Notes: generated by a model from the sequence alone, not told the origin. Shown: positions 9,101 through 17,747, counted from the first letter of the stretch. The stretch: 64,000 bases of DNA from Sphingobacterium corticibacter (GCF_003076635.1 NZ_QDKG01000001.1:744001-808000), one strand, 5' to 3'. Made by a program: numbers and translations.

Positions 9101-9406
9101 TTGCTGTCAAATGCCATAAAGTACTCCCCGAATTCGGATGAGGTTTTGGTAGAGACATTATTGGAAAAGAACCAGGTCAAATTAATGGTTCGAGATTTTG
9201 GCATTGGTATATCTAACAAAAATCAACAAAACGTGTTTGATCAATTCTTTCGTGCAGATGGATTTTTGCAAAATACTTTTGCTGGATTAGGTTTGGGATT
9301 ATTCATTTCGTCAAAGATTATGAGCAGACACCATGGTGATCTCACGGTAAGTAGTACAGAAGGAAAAGGGTCTTTATTCACTATTACACTTCCTCTAAAG
9401 AAATAG
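6125..9406 (+). CDS. CheB-CheR-PAS-histidine kinase fusion protein
   Basis: 1093 residues from ATG 6125 (ATG 6131 also possible; the frame extends back to a TTG at 6065 that I do not favour). Domain order: CheB-type methylesterase (about 15-200) with Ser24 in GVGASAGG, His51 in QHLYP and GMGIDGTAGM; CheR methyltransferase (about 225-490) with TVRRRIVRRM, WVAGCSTGQEPYSIAIAL and CRNVMIYF; a Glu-rich coiled coil (about 640-725, EELQSSNEEL repeats); a PAS domain (about 730-840); HisKA with phospho-acceptor His880 (SHELKTP); and HATPase with NLLSNAIKYSP, DFGIGIS and GLGLGLF. No membrane span or CheB receiver is seen. These cytoplasmic fusions are thought to replace chemotaxis logic in stress or surface signalling. 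It is followed 1 bp later by a lone receiver. Confidence 0.93.
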   Translation: MGMKNNNKLSEINNQFPVIGVGASAGGLEAIKNMLSAIPAYSGMAFIVVQHLYPEKNSLLPDLLQKITNIPVVSITEHLHIERDHIYVIPPGKIVTVANGLLKLNPRPTKEKSNKAVDALFTSMASAYEASSAAVLLSGMGIDGTAGMRAIREQGGLTIAQDNSAGFTAMPGHAIDADIVDFVLPPEQIGKKLTDYFAMLRQGWSANEPISESVDEESTYRKIMELMHQRKEADFSLYKQTTVRRRIVRRMLMLKIADISAYLAHIEAHPVEQDLLFYDLLISVTAFFRDPYCFELLIKKIVPLILEGKKNGEPIRIWVAGCSTGQEPYSIAIALHEFFGQQLHQQRIHIFATDISDKSIKIARSGIYHKKELEGVSAARLSKYFDKNKDHYVVSKTIRDMCVFAVHNFLKDPPFAKMDLISCRNVMIYFKPFLQKKTIAIFHYALRDKGILWLGNSETTGSASEFFNPLQRKSKFYTRKPGVGRYITIMGGGKQTAVEEENMTLRGKEVKTEDYQRSADEIVLAKYAPPGVIVNEQFDIVQFRGVTSKFLEPPSGKATFNLMKMAKDGLSFELRNALHRAKSSSESFSKSSVSINGGEMLVGIEVIPLLNTFDPYFLVLFKEELAIRPHRKLSSKSIKTAEQERILQLERELTQIREDMRNITEAQEIAKEELQSSNEELLSGSEELQSLNEELETSKEELQSTNEELLTVNQELFESNEELNISRKLAEATIAVLHEPLIMLNSDLIIQSVNNAFCKTFRITQDQAVGKSFYQLQNGGWNIPGLAKEFTRIQQNDEQIIEKEISFIFPTLGERVVKFNIHPVKKANGEQLILLALDDITERKNDLLQQKVFSEELQKQIAEKVKLERQKNDFISMASHELKTPVTSIKGYTQALHRRFQKEGNKEAEAFLAKMDNQINKLTALIGDLLDATKVTAGQLEYNIDLFDFNSLVSEVTEEMQQTSRKHQIKVKLDTSVEISGDRNRIGQVITNLLSNAIKYSPNSDEVLVETLLEKNQVKLMVRDFGIGISNKNQQNVFDQFFRADGFLQNTFAGLGLGLFISSKIMSRHHGDLTVSSTEGKGSLFTITLPLKK

Positions 9407-9407
9407 T

Positions 9408-9767
9408 ATGAAAAAAATATTGGTTATAGATGATAATGAAGGAATTTTAGATGTAGTCAGTATTATATTGGAAGGGGAAGGATACGAAGTACATCAGCTA
9501 ATTGAGCCTGAGCAAGTTGCTAGTCTGGGGTCTGATGGTTTGCCGGATTTGATTTTATTGGATATTTGGATGTCTGGTGCGGATGGTCGCGTAATTTGTC
9601 GAGCATTAAAAGATCAGCCACATACTCAACATGTGCCGATTGTACTCATGTCTGCAAATAAAGATATTGCAGAAATTGCCGCTAGTGCCGGTGCAGATAG
9701 TTACTTGGCTAAACCGTTTGAAATGGAAGATTTAATTGCCATCGTCAAACGATTTAGCCGTCCGTAA
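9408..9767 (+). CDS. Single-domain response regulator (CheY-like receiver)
   Basis: 119 residues forming one receiver domain and nothing else. The acidic pocket is Asp8/Asp9 (VIDDN), the phospho-acceptor is Asp52 (LLDIWM), the switch residue is Ser82 (LMSAN) and the conserved Lys is Lys102 (AKPF). It begins 1 bp after the stop of the CheB-CheR-kinase, so it is the obvious cognate partner. With no output domain it must act by protein-protein contact or as a phosphate shuttle or sink. Confidence 0.95.
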   Translation: MKKILVIDDNEGILDVVSIILEGEGYEVHQLIEPEQVASLGSDGLPDLILLDIWMSGADGRVICRALKDQPHTQHVPIVLMSANKDIAEIAASAGADSYLAKPFEMEDLIAIVKRFSRP

Positions 9768-9803
9768 TCTATTGCTGTTCTTTCGCAGAGCTTTTACTAT
9801 ATC

Positions 9804-10007
9804 TTACTCTTTTTTTTGAGGGATTCTAGCTTCTGGATCGTTGGGCATATCGTTTATTTGTTTTTCCTTCGCATCGACTCCAGCTTCTGCATCCTTATCT
9901 TGCTTGTTCTCTTTATTCTTTTTTACCACCGATGTCAATTCTTGATAGGTTTCATCCTTTTTGTCTTTCTTTAATCCAGTGTTTTTCGTTTCAACTTTTG
10001 TTGCCAT
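9804..10007 (-). CDS. Small lysine-rich hydrophilic protein, unknown function
   Basis: 67 residues, almost all charged or polar, starting MATKVETKNTGLKKDKKDE and ending PNDPEARIPQKKE. There is no hydrophobic core, signal peptide or cysteine, so it is probably disordered. It is convergent with the response regulator gene (36 bp between stops). It may be a stress-related or nucleic-acid-binding small protein, but nothing in the sequence proves this. The ATG is clear; no consensus promoter was found. Confidence 0.55.
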   Translation of the reverse strand: MATKVETKNTGLKKDKKDETYQELTSVVKKNKENKQDKDAEAGVDAKEKQINDMPNDPEARIPQKKE

Positions 10008-10427
10008 AATAAATTAAATTAGGTTTTATATCTCCGTGCAAACATTTTCCTTACTCTTGAAAAGGAATAACACTATTGTATTGTTTTGCCAAGGCTCATA
10101 TCGAGTATTTATTCTGTAGGTTCGATATTTTTTTAATGTTCAGTATTGCAGCATGTATAGACGAGCACTATTAATTGCAGATTATTAAAAGTTACAAAAG
10201 GTAAGTAGGAGTGATGAATTAATTCTAAAAAAATAAAACGGTAGTGTCATGTGCTTCAGTTATTAATTATCGCGTAGGAGAGAGGATCAGTACATTATAA
10301 TTAGTGAAAGATTTTGTTAACAACTGCAGAATATGAATCATTTAGATTTGCTTATAGATTTTGTACCTATAGCCGATAAATTTTGTGTACATTTACAACA
10401 TTAATAATATTTTATACCAAAAAAGCA
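10008..10427. other. Intergenic region and long cold-shock leader
   Basis: About 420 bp between two divergently oriented small genes. No other gene is supported. The right part probably contains the promoter and a long 5' leader of the cold-shock gene, as is common for csp genes. A loose TAAATTTTG sequence at about 10377-10385 is only an approximate -7 match. Confidence 0.4.
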
Positions 10428-10619
10428 ATGCAAGAAGGCATAGTAAAATTTTTCAACGAGACCAAGGGTTTCGGATTTATAACTCCAAATGACGGTGGTC
10501 AAGAAGTTTTTGTTCATGTTTCAGGATTGACTCAAGATATCCGTGAGCACGATCATGTGTCTTTTGAAGTTGAACAAGGTCGTAAAGGACCAAACGCAGT
10601 AAATGTTAAGTTGATATAA
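10428..10619 (+). CDS. Cold-shock domain protein (CspA family)
   Basis: 63 residues from ATG 10428 (MQEGIVKFFNETKGFGFITP). It contains the two RNA-binding motifs KGFGFI (RNP1) and VFVHVSGL (RNP2-like) of the five-stranded OB fold; the length is typical. It binds single-stranded RNA or DNA and acts as an RNA chaperone, usually during cold or growth transitions. It is monocistronic, with a strong terminator immediately after. The frame could extend upstream to a codon at 10383, but that adds residues not present in the family. Confidence 0.95.
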   Translation: MQEGIVKFFNETKGFGFITPNDGGQEVFVHVSGLTQDIREHDHVSFEVEQGRKGPNAVNVKLI

Positions 10620-10642
10620 GTTAATTTTTGCATATATTGTAG

Positions 10643-10673
10643 AAACCGCTTTGCTATGCAAGGCGGTTTTTTT
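10643..10673 (+). terminator. Intrinsic terminator of the cold-shock gene
   Basis: ACCGCTTTGC (10645-10654) pairs with GCAAGGCGGT with one G-T pair and a 3-nt loop (TAT). It is followed by a run of seven or eight T. Confidence 0.85.
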
Positions 10674-10731
10674 ATGGCCAATTATTTCTGTATAAAACCT
10701 TGCTGACAATTTGAAGCTATACCACACATAC

Positions 10732-10769
10732 AAAAGGCGCAGGGATCATATAGATGCCTGCGCCTTTTG
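10732..10769 (-). terminator. Intrinsic terminator of the desaturase gene (bidirectional)
   Basis: AAAAGGCGCAGG (10732-10743) and CCTGCGCCTTTT (10757-10768) form a perfect 12-bp stem with A/T tracts on both sides. It lies between convergent genes and can serve both strands. Confidence 0.75.
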
Positions 10770-10845
10770 TATGTACGTATAAATAGAACTTGTTAGCGAT
10801 TGGCTTCGTAAAGAGTACGAGAAGCTGCGAACAACTTGTTTATGT

Positions 10846-11907
10846 TTATCTAGACATGCTTTTAATTACGCTGGTATGCGATTTCCACGCCTGTCCAAGT
10901 GACGCAAATTCGATATAGTTCACCCTAAACTCTTCGCAGACATTTTTCACGATCTTATTGATTTCAGGGTAATGAATATGGCTTATTTTAGGGAACAAAT
11001 GATGTTCTACTTGGAAGTTTAATCCGCCAAGTAACCAAGTAAGCACCTTGTTGCGTGTAGCAAAGTTTGCGGTGGTGCTTAATTGGTGTACCGTCCATTC
11101 ATCCTCCATCAGACCAGGTTCGCTCGCTGTAAATTCAGTTTCTGAAACCACATGTGCCAATTGAAAAACGGTAGCAAGACAGATACCACAAGCAAAACCT
11201 GCTATCAGAAGTCCGACTAAAGCGGGCAACCAACCTACAACCAATATCGGAATGGTTATGAATAATTGAAAGTGCAATACTTTACTAATCCAAAAAATCC
11301 ATTTTTCTTTATTCGGCATATTAAATAAGGCCGAATGTTTGCCTAATCGACGTCTAAAGTATTTTTCATAATCTTGGAAAAAGATCCACGCTAGGTACGA
11401 AATAGCATAAAGTACCGGAAAGTACACATGCTGATATCGGTGATGACTTTTGGGCTCTTGGGAATCGTGAATGCGCATGAACTTGATCTCGATATCATGA
11501 TCTTCTCCTTCGATATTGGTATAGGTATGATGCGCTATATTGTGTTTGAGTTTCCAGAGGTAGATATTACCACCTAGAGCATTCAAGGAATAAGAAAGCA
11601 ATGTATTTACATTTTTATTGCTTGATAAGCTATTGTGCCCCGCATCATGCATAATATTAAATCCAATAGCTGCAAAATTGATCCCCAATAAGATACACAA
11701 GGGGATAGAAATTAGCCAAAAAGGTGTTACAAAGACCAATATGCTGTACAAAATCACCGCCGAGCTGATCAGTATGATGGTCTTTTGGTACATTTTAGAG
11801 CCGCCAGTTGTTCTTTTAGCAGAATTTTTAAAGTATTCATTGACCCTGCTTTTTAAGATCTTCGAGAAGGACGTGTCTTTATTGTTGAATTTTGTTGATT
11901 TTTTCAT
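10846..11907 (-). CDS. Membrane fatty-acid desaturase (linoleoyl-CoA / front-end type)
   Basis: 353 residues from ATG 11907 (MKKSTKFNNKDTSF); the frame extends 9 codons further. The three di-iron histidine boxes are present: HDAGH (87-91), HNIAHH (122-127) and QVEHHLFP near residue 310. The Gln-replaced third box (QxxHH) is typical of front-end or acyl-lipid desaturases. Hydrophobic pairs lie at about 40-85 and around 215-255. It introduces a cis double bond into membrane acyl chains using O2 and an electron donor encoded elsewhere, adjusting membrane fluidity. Its proximity to a cold-shock gene is suggestive, but they are convergent and not an operon. Confidence 0.9.
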   Translation of the reverse strand: MKKSTKFNNKDTSFSKILKSRVNEYFKNSAKRTTGGSKMYQKTIILISSAVILYSILVFVTPFWLISIPLCILLGINFAAIGFNIMHDAGHNSLSSNKNVNTLLSYSLNALGGNIYLWKLKHNIAHHTYTNIEGEDHDIEIKFMRIHDSQEPKSHHRYQHVYFPVLYAISYLAWIFFQDYEKYFRRRLGKHSALFNMPNKEKWIFWISKVLHFQLFITIPILVVGWLPALVGLLIAGFACGICLATVFQLAHVVSETEFTASEPGLMEDEWTVHQLSTTANFATRNKVLTWLLGGLNFQVEHHLFPKISHIHYPEINKIVKNVCEEFRVNYIEFASLGQAWKSHTSVIKSMSR

Positions 11908-12216
11908 GTGATGTTTTGCAAAATTTCGCGGCAATGATCATGACGATGCAAGATCGAGAGTCTGATAGGTAGATATTTAGATAAGCTGCGAAATAATAGA
12001 CAGTATTTATTAGCACGGCCATAAATTAGGCGATGCAAACATTTTTTTACATCGTAAATGTAGCTCTTTATTCTGACATTAAGTTCCAGTAGTAGCATCA
12101 TTCCGTATAAATAACGTATTCTTAACATTCTACAGATGCTTGACTCATCGAAAGATAGCGTTGTTTCCAATGCTTTAAACTGTACGTTTATAGGTGATAA
12201 TCGGTGGATATATGGT
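11908..12216. other. Intergenic region upstream of the desaturase
   Basis: About 309 bp between pabB and the desaturase gene, both on the minus strand. A minus-strand frame of 88 codons (11904-12170) lacks domain character and overlaps the desaturase start, so I do not call it. No TAnnTTTG box was found on the minus strand. Confidence 0.4.
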
Positions 12217-13509
12217 TTAGTTCTCTAGTTGGGTATCTAGAGCTATTAAGATGCCATTAGCTTTTAGTAAGCATTCGGCATACTCGTTTTCGGCCTCGGC
12301 ATCGATGGTAATTGCGCCGCCAGTATGGAAAGATAGGTATTGCTTGGTGCGATTGTATAGCAGTGTTCGGATAACTACATTGAAGTCAAAGTTGCCATCG
12401 GGCGAGAAGTAACCAACTGCGCCGGCATAGACGCCACGTTTAGACTTTTCGTATCGATCACATAAGGCCATGGCGCTGACTTTGGGTGCACCCGTCATGG
12501 ATCCTGCTGGGAAAACGCGCTTAATAGCGTCTAAATCTGTCACATTAGGATCGATCTCACAGGTAATGGTTGATACTAATTGATGTACTTGTCGAAAAGT
12601 ATGTACCTGAGGCTGGCGTTCGGCTGCCACACTTCCTGCTTTTGCACTTCGCGTTAGATCGTTGCGTACGAGATCTACGATCATCACATTTTCGGCCATC
12701 TCCTTCGGGTCAGATTGTAAGCGTTGTATGATTTCCAGATCTTCCTGCTCGGTATTGCCCCGCTTTGCTGTGCCCTTGATAGGCTGAGATAGCAGTGTCG
12801 TACCCCGCTTTGCAATAAAACGCTCCGGCGATGCCGATAAGATATAATGATCCTGAAACTTAAAAAATGTGGAAAATGGTGTAGGTGAGACGCTGTTTAG
12901 CTTCCAATAAGCGCTGGGAGGATGGATAGCACAATCTTCCTGATAAAACTCCTGACAAAGATTTACCTCGTAAATATCACCGCGTTGGATGTGCTGTTTC
13001 AATTGCTGAAACGATTCCAAGTAAGCTGTTTTGCTCATCCGCTTTTGGAAAGGGCGATCCAATGTAGATCCGTCGAACGAAAGCACGATGTCACAAATAG
13101 ATTCGTAGATGGACGGTACATCCATCGCCACAGGCGCATCTATCGTTACTTTTCGATCCTGGAAACGGAGTAGTATTTCTGGAGTGAAGAAGTATGCCTC
13201 TGGAAATGCCAATTCATCTGGCAATGTGGTATGTAACTCTTCCAGTTCGTTTTTGAGGTCGTAACCAAAAAAACCAAACATCCACTCGTCGTGATGTTTG
13301 GCTTTAAAGGCTTCTATTTTTCCAAATGTATTCGTGCCGTCGGCAACAATTTCCTGCTTAACACCTACCGCCAAGATACTTTGTACATTGGCATAAGGAT
13401 CGGCAAATTCATTGGAGTGTAGCAGACAAGCGCTGTCATAAGAATCTGCCCAAAGCAATGCTTTAGCCAGAAAATCTACATCTTCTATCGAAAACGTTGC
13501 CGTAGGCAT
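12217..13509 (-). CDS. pabB: Aminodeoxychorismate synthase component I
   Basis: 430 residues of the chorismate-binding fold. It carries QPIKGTAKRG (the PIKGT motif with catalytic Lys), DPKEMAENVMIVDLVRNDL, FPAGSMTGAPKVSAM and GGAITIDAEAENEYAE, which mark the anthranilate synthase I/PabB superfamily. The Lys in PIKGT favours PabB, so it would convert chorismate with amide ammonia to 4-amino-4-deoxychorismate for folate. The glutaminase subunit is not in the window. The gene starts 11 bp after purA stops, suggesting co-transcription. Anthranilate synthase is a less likely alternative. Confidence 0.88.
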   Translation of the reverse strand: MPTATFSIEDVDFLAKALLWADSYDSACLLHSNEFADPYANVQSILAVGVKQEIVADGTNTFGKIEAFKAKHHDEWMFGFFGYDLKNELEELHTTLPDELAFPEAYFFTPEILLRFQDRKVTIDAPVAMDVPSIYESICDIVLSFDGSTLDRPFQKRMSKTAYLESFQQLKQHIQRGDIYEVNLCQEFYQEDCAIHPPSAYWKLNSVSPTPFSTFFKFQDHYILSASPERFIAKRGTTLLSQPIKGTAKRGNTEQEDLEIIQRLQSDPKEMAENVMIVDLVRNDLTRSAKAGSVAAERQPQVHTFRQVHQLVSTITCEIDPNVTDLDAIKRVFPAGSMTGAPKVSAMALCDRYEKSKRGVYAGAVGYFSPDGNFDFNVVIRTLLYNRTKQYLSFHTGGAITIDAEAENEYAECLLKANGILIALDTQLEN

Positions 13510-13520
13510 TACTTATTGAC

Positions 13521-14792
13521 TTAAAGTACAATTGTTTGTACACGATCTGGACCTACCGAAAGGTATTTGATCGGCACTTCCAATGCTTTCTCTAAATAAG
13601 CAATGTAATTATTAAGTGCAGCAGGGATGTCTTCCGGTTTACGAATACCCGTTAAATCCTGATTCCAACCTTCGATCTCCTCGTATATAGGTTCTGCTGC
13701 GTTCGTGATGATCTCATACGGCATATAGTCGATCACCTCACCATTATGTTTATAGTGGGTACAAGCATAAATCTTATCGAACGTATCCAATACATCTGCT
13801 TTCATCATGATTAATTCGGTGACACCATTGATCATGATAGCATATTTCAACGCTGGAATATCAATCCATCCTGTACGTCTTGCACGGCCCGTTGTCGCAC
13901 CAAATTCATGCCCCAATTTGCGCAACTCTTCACCAGTTTCGTCGTGCAATTCTGTTGGGAATGGTCCACCACCTACACGTGTTGCGTATGCTTTGAAGAT
14001 ACCATATACTTGGCCGATACGATTCGGAGCAATACCCAAACCAGTACAAGCGCCGGCTGTAGTTGTGTTAGAAGAAGTCACAAATGGATATGATCCAAAA
14101 TCAACATCTAATAATGTTCCTTGCGCACCTTCGGCCAATACGCGTTTGCCGTCTTTCAAATATTGATTCACCAAATGCTCAGAATCAACATGTGGAATGC
14201 TTTTCAAGAACTCTACCGCTTCCAAGAAAGCTTTTTCACGATCTGAAAAATCAGGTAAATCGCCGTAATGCGCTAAGATAGAAAGGTGTTTTTGTTTCAA
14301 TTTCTCATAGCGATCCAAGAAGTCTGGCAAGGTTGTATCCCCTACACGTAGACCATTACGACCAGTTTTGTCCATGTAAGTTGGTCCGATACCTTTCAAG
14401 GTAGAGCCAATTTTGCCCGTACCCATGTTGCTTTCAGATGCTGCATCCAATAGTTGGTGCGTCGGTAAAATTAAGTGTGCTTTGCGTGCAATCACCAATT
14501 TGCCTTTGGCAACTGGATCAAATCCCGCTTGCTTCAAGTTATCCAGTTCTCTTTTTAGGATGATTGGATCGATAACAACACCGTTACCAATAAGGTTCAG
14601 GGTGTCTTCGTTAAAGATTCCGGAAGGAATGGTGTTTAGAACAAATTTTTTGTTGTCAAACTCTAGCGTATGGCCAGCATTCGGTCCGCCCTGAAAACGG
14701 GCAATCAGATCGTATTTTGGGCAAAAAACATCGACGATTTTTCCTTTACCTTCGTCTCCCCATTGTAAGCCCAAAAGGACATCAACTTGCAT
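13521..14792 (-). CDS. purA: Adenylosuccinate synthetase
   Basis: 423 residues, the usual length. The N-terminus MQVDVLLGLQWGDEGKGK holds the GDEGKGK P-loop with the catalytic Asp. GGPNAGHT, the RTGWIDIPAL region and VGPDRVQTIVL at the C-terminus complete the family. It joins IMP and aspartate using GTP, the first committed step from IMP to AMP; the competing guanine branch enzyme GuaB is also in this window. It is cytoplasmic. It is upstream gene of a likely purA-pabB transcript. Confidence 0.97.
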   Translation of the reverse strand: MQVDVLLGLQWGDEGKGKIVDVFCPKYDLIARFQGGPNAGHTLEFDNKKFVLNTIPSGIFNEDTLNLIGNGVVIDPIILKRELDNLKQAGFDPVAKGKLVIARKAHLILPTHQLLDAASESNMGTGKIGSTLKGIGPTYMDKTGRNGLRVGDTTLPDFLDRYEKLKQKHLSILAHYGDLPDFSDREKAFLEAVEFLKSIPHVDSEHLVNQYLKDGKRVLAEGAQGTLLDVDFGSYPFVTSSNTTTAGACTGLGIAPNRIGQVYGIFKAYATRVGGGPFPTELHDETGEELRKLGHEFGATTGRARRTGWIDIPALKYAIMINGVTELIMMKADVLDTFDKIYACTHYKHNGEVIDYMPYEIITNAAEPIYEEIEGWNQDLTGIRKPEDIPAALNNYIAYLEKALEVPIKYLSVGPDRVQTIVL

Positions 14793-14849
14793 ATTGAATT
14801 GAGATATATGATTAAATAAATTGTATACTTTGCAATGCGCACTAAATAA

Positions 14850-14890
14850 AAAAGTTCGGGATAAATGAAGTGTTCAATTATCCCGAACAA
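14850..14890 (-). terminator. Intrinsic terminator of the Fur-family gene
   Basis: GTTCGGGATAA (14854-14864) pairs perfectly with TTATCCCGAAC (14878-14888), an 11-bp stem with a 13-nt loop. On the minus strand it is followed by TTTTTTATTTAG. Confidence 0.8.
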
Positions 14891-14945
14891 AAGTACTATT
14901 GTTATCTAGAAAAGTGAAACTTATGTCAAAAAAGCAGACATATCA

Positions 14946-15437
14946 CTAAACTTCGGATGCTACCGTCTCCGTTGGAGTCTTGGCAGCTTCTTTTTCTCTA
15001 CATTCCTCACAGACTCCATACAAATTTAAAGAGTGATGCTTGATTTCGAATTTCAATAATTCGCCCATCATGCTTTGAATTTGATGAATACGTGGGTCGC
15101 AAAACTCCACGACCTTATTGCACTCAATGCAAATCACATGATCATGCTGCTTGTAGCCATACGACTTCTCAAACTGCGCCATATTGCGGCCAAACTGATG
15201 CTTGGTCACCAAATCACACGATACCAACAGCTCCAATGTATTGTACACTGTTGCTCTACTTACGCGATATTTCTTGTTTTTCATGTGGATATATAATGAT
15301 TCCACATCGAAGTGATCCGTCCGTGAATAGATCTCTTCCAAGATAGCATACCTTTCTGGAGTCTTTCTCAGATTCTTGTTTTCCAGATATGCTTCAAATA
15401 TCTTTTTTACTGTTTCGTAACTTTCACCTTGCTTCAT
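14946..15437 (-). CDS. Fur-family transcriptional regulator
   Basis: 163 residues. The N-terminal winged helix is [26 protein letters not shown]...[12 protein letters not shown], typical of Fur/PerR/Zur. The dimerisation domain has [16 protein letters not shown] and [15 protein letters not shown], giving two CxxC pairs for structural zinc and a His-rich sensing site. Whether it senses iron, peroxide (PerR) or zinc cannot be decided from sequence. It sits between purA and the RelA/SpoT gene with its own promoter and terminator. Confidence 0.93.
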   Translation of the reverse strand: MKQGESYETVKKIFEAYLENKNLRKTPERYAILEEIYSRTDHFDVESLYIHMKNKKYRVSRATVYNTLELLVSCDLVTKHQFGRNMAQFEKSYGYKQHDHVICIECNKVVEFCDPRIHQIQSMMGELLKFEIKHHSLNLYGVCEECREKEAAKTPTETVASEV

Positions 15438-15459
15438 ACATTCCTTGTATTCTTCTGTA

Positions 15460-15467
15460 CAAATTTA
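15460..15467 (-). promoter_or_regulatory. -7 box for the Fur-family gene
   Basis: The minus strand reads TAAATTTG, a full TAnnTTTG match, 22 bp before the ATG at 15437. The best -33 candidate (TTGA at about 15491-15494) is a little far at about 24 bp. Confidence 0.5.
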
Positions 15468-15533
15468 CCAAATTTTGCTGGAATATCATATCAACTTAAT
15501 GTCCTATTAAAACCAGTCAGTAACTTTCTGATA

Positions 15534-17747
15534 TTAGTTTCTCGTTTCTGCTTCATAACGCGACACACTTGTGATGCCCGGTATGCGTAGCACATTGCTA
15601 ATCAGATTCTCTAGTTGTTCAATGTCATTCACAAATACCATGATACTTCCTTCAAAAATACCTTCATTACTGGATATCGACAAGGATCTGATGTTCACGT
15701 TGAAGTTTCTAGAAATTACCGTTGTGATTTTATTTACTAAGCCAACGTCATCAATTCCGACGATACGAAGCCCGGTCAAGAAAGAGGTGTTGCCTTGCGA
15801 AGATGACCACTGCGCCTTCAAAATCCGATACCCATAGTTTGCCATCAGCCGAGAAGCATTAGGGCAGCTCGTACGGTGGATTTTGATACCATCATTCACT
15901 GTTAAGAAACCGAAAATATCATCGCCCGGAATAGGATTACAACAGGGTGCCAATGTGTAATCAATCTTTTGCAAATCGTCTCCAATCAAGATCGTGTCCA
16001 TGTCCTTTTTATTGATCTTATCGACCAAACCCGTGACATGCGATTGAAATTGGTTGTTATTGGCATCTTCCGATTTTTCGGAGGCCGCGTATTCCCTTAA
16101 GTTCTTGATGTCAATCGCACCTTTGGCGACCTGAAAAAACAGATCCTGTGAACTGGCAAACTTAAAGTGATTGGCAATCTTATTAATATTGTCTGTGTTG
16201 TACGTGATTTTCAGTGATTTGAGTTTTCTTTCCAGAATCTCCTTACCATCTTCAGCTACACGTCTTTTCTCTTCTTTTAGCGAAGATTTGATCTTAGAAC
16301 GCGCTTTGGCCGTAACCACAAAGTTAAGCCAATCTTCCTTCGGGCTTTGCTTGGCTGAAGTAATGATTTCTACCTGATCCCCATTGTGTAGTGGGTGAGA
16401 TAGGGGAACCAATTTGTGGTTTACCTTTGCTCCGATACAGGTCGCGCCAATGTCGGAGTGAATCTCGAAGGCAAAATCCAAGGCCGTTGCATTATGTGGT
16501 AATTGTACCAAAGTGCCTTTCGGCGTGAAGATGAAGATCTCATCGGAGAAAAGATTCATCTTAAAATCATCCACAAAATCGATCGCATCTGGCTCTGCCG
16601 TGCTGAGTACATCGCGTACTTTCTGGATCCATTGATCCAGACCACTGTCTGAGTTCGATTCTTTGTATTTCCAATGTGCAGCAAAACCTTTTTCGGCAAT
16701 CTCATTCATGCGTTTGGTGCGGATTTGCACTTCCACCCATTGTCCCCGAGGTCCCATTAAGGTGGTGTGCAAGGACTCGTAGCCGTTTCCTTTCGGCGAA
16801 GAAATCCAGTCGCGCAGGCGATCAGGATTAGGACGATACAAATCTGTTACGATTGAATACACTTTCCAACATTCTGTCTTTTCCTTCTCATCAACCGTAT
16901 CAATGATTACCCGAATGGCAAAAAGATCGTATACCTCTTCGAAAGGAATCGATTTTTTGCGCATCTTGTTCCAGATAGAATGGATAGACTTAGGCCGGCC
17001 GAAAACATCTGCTTTGATGCCTTCTCCAGCTAAGATCTCCTTGATTGGCGCTACGAAGCCCGCAATAAATTTTTCACGTTCCGCCTTTTTCTCATTCAAC
17101 TTTCTGGCGATAAACTTATAGGTATCGGGGTCTGTATATTTCATAGACAGATCTTCCAATTCCGATTTGATGGCATACAGACCCAAACGATGCGCAAGCG
17201 GAGCATATAAATAGCTAGTTTCCGAGGCAATTTTAAGTTGCTTATGGCGTGCCATGAATTCCATGGTGCGCATGTTGTGCAATCGGTCGGCCAGCTTGAT
17301 CAAGATGACGCGCACGTCGTCTGCAAGCGTTAGCAACATCTTTCGGAAGTTTTCGGCTTGGATGGAGCTGTTGGTGTCGAAAATGCCAGAAATCTTGGTC
17401 AGCCCATCAATAATGCGGGCTACTTTCTTGCCAAATTGTTGCTCGATCTCTTCTACGGTCATGCTGGTATCTTCTACTACGTCATGTAGTAAAGCGCATA
17501 CGATTGAAGTAGTCCCCAGTCCAATCTCTTCTGCAGCGATTTGTGCTACCGCAATCGGGTGGTAAATATAAGGTTCGCCGCTTTTTCGGCGCATATCTTT
17601 GTGGCTCTCCAGCGACAAGTCAAAGGCTCGCCGGATTTCTTGCTTGTCTCCACGTTGTAAAGTAGGTTTACATGCTCGCAACAGTGCTCGATATCGTTTC
17701 CTTATCTCTTTGTTTTCCGCCTCAATATCAATCACATATTCTTCCAT
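15534..17747 (-). CDS. Bifunctional (p)ppGpp synthetase/hydrolase (RelA/SpoT family)
   Basis: 737 residues from ATG 17747 (MEEYVIDIEAENKEIRKRY); the frame reaches a TTG at 17759. Domains: HD hydrolase with ALLHDVVEDT and LADRLHNMRT (intact, so hydrolysis is expected); synthetase with GRPKSIHSIWNKM and EVYDLFAIRVI; TGS (IFIFTPKGTLVQLP...); a helical/zinc-finger linker with PCCNPIPGDDI; and a C-terminal ACT (LRIVGIDDVGLVNKITTVIS). It makes and degrades the alarmone (p)ppGpp, coupling amino-acid starvation to growth control. It stands upstream of fur and is divergent from the DUF4294 gene. Confidence 0.96.
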   Translation of the reverse strand: MEEYVIDIEAENKEIRKRYRALLRACKPTLQRGDKQEIRRAFDLSLESHKDMRRKSGEPYIYHPIAVAQIAAEEIGLGTTSIVCALLHDVVEDTSMTVEEIEQQFGKKVARIIDGLTKISGIFDTNSSIQAENFRKMLLTLADDVRVILIKLADRLHNMRTMEFMARHKQLKIASETSYLYAPLAHRLGLYAIKSELEDLSMKYTDPDTYKFIARKLNEKKAEREKFIAGFVAPIKEILAGEGIKADVFGRPKSIHSIWNKMRKKSIPFEEVYDLFAIRVIIDTVDEKEKTECWKVYSIVTDLYRPNPDRLRDWISSPKGNGYESLHTTLMGPRGQWVEVQIRTKRMNEIAEKGFAAHWKYKESNSDSGLDQWIQKVRDVLSTAEPDAIDFVDDFKMNLFSDEIFIFTPKGTLVQLPHNATALDFAFEIHSDIGATCIGAKVNHKLVPLSHPLHNGDQVEIITSAKQSPKEDWLNFVVTAKARSKIKSSLKEEKRRVAEDGKEILERKLKSLKITYNTDNINKIANHFKFASSQDLFFQVAKGAIDIKNLREYAASEKSEDANNNQFQSHVTGLVDKINKKDMDTILIGDDLQKIDYTLAPCCNPIPGDDIFGFLTVNDGIKIHRTSCPNASRLMANYGYRILKAQWSSSQGNTSFLTGLRIVGIDDVGLVNKITTVISRNFNVNIRSLSISSNEGIFEGSIMVFVNDIEQLENLISNVLRIPGITSVSRYEAETRN

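Noticed and set aside
10008-10427. Riboswitch or thermosensor in the cold-shock leader
   Set aside because: A long leader is plausible, but I could not find a conserved cold-shock-box or a convincing paired structure by eye.
11904-12170. Minus-strand frame of 88 codons upstream of the desaturase
   Set aside because: It overlaps the desaturase start codon region and has a random-looking, Leu/Arg/Cys-rich sequence with no -7 box.
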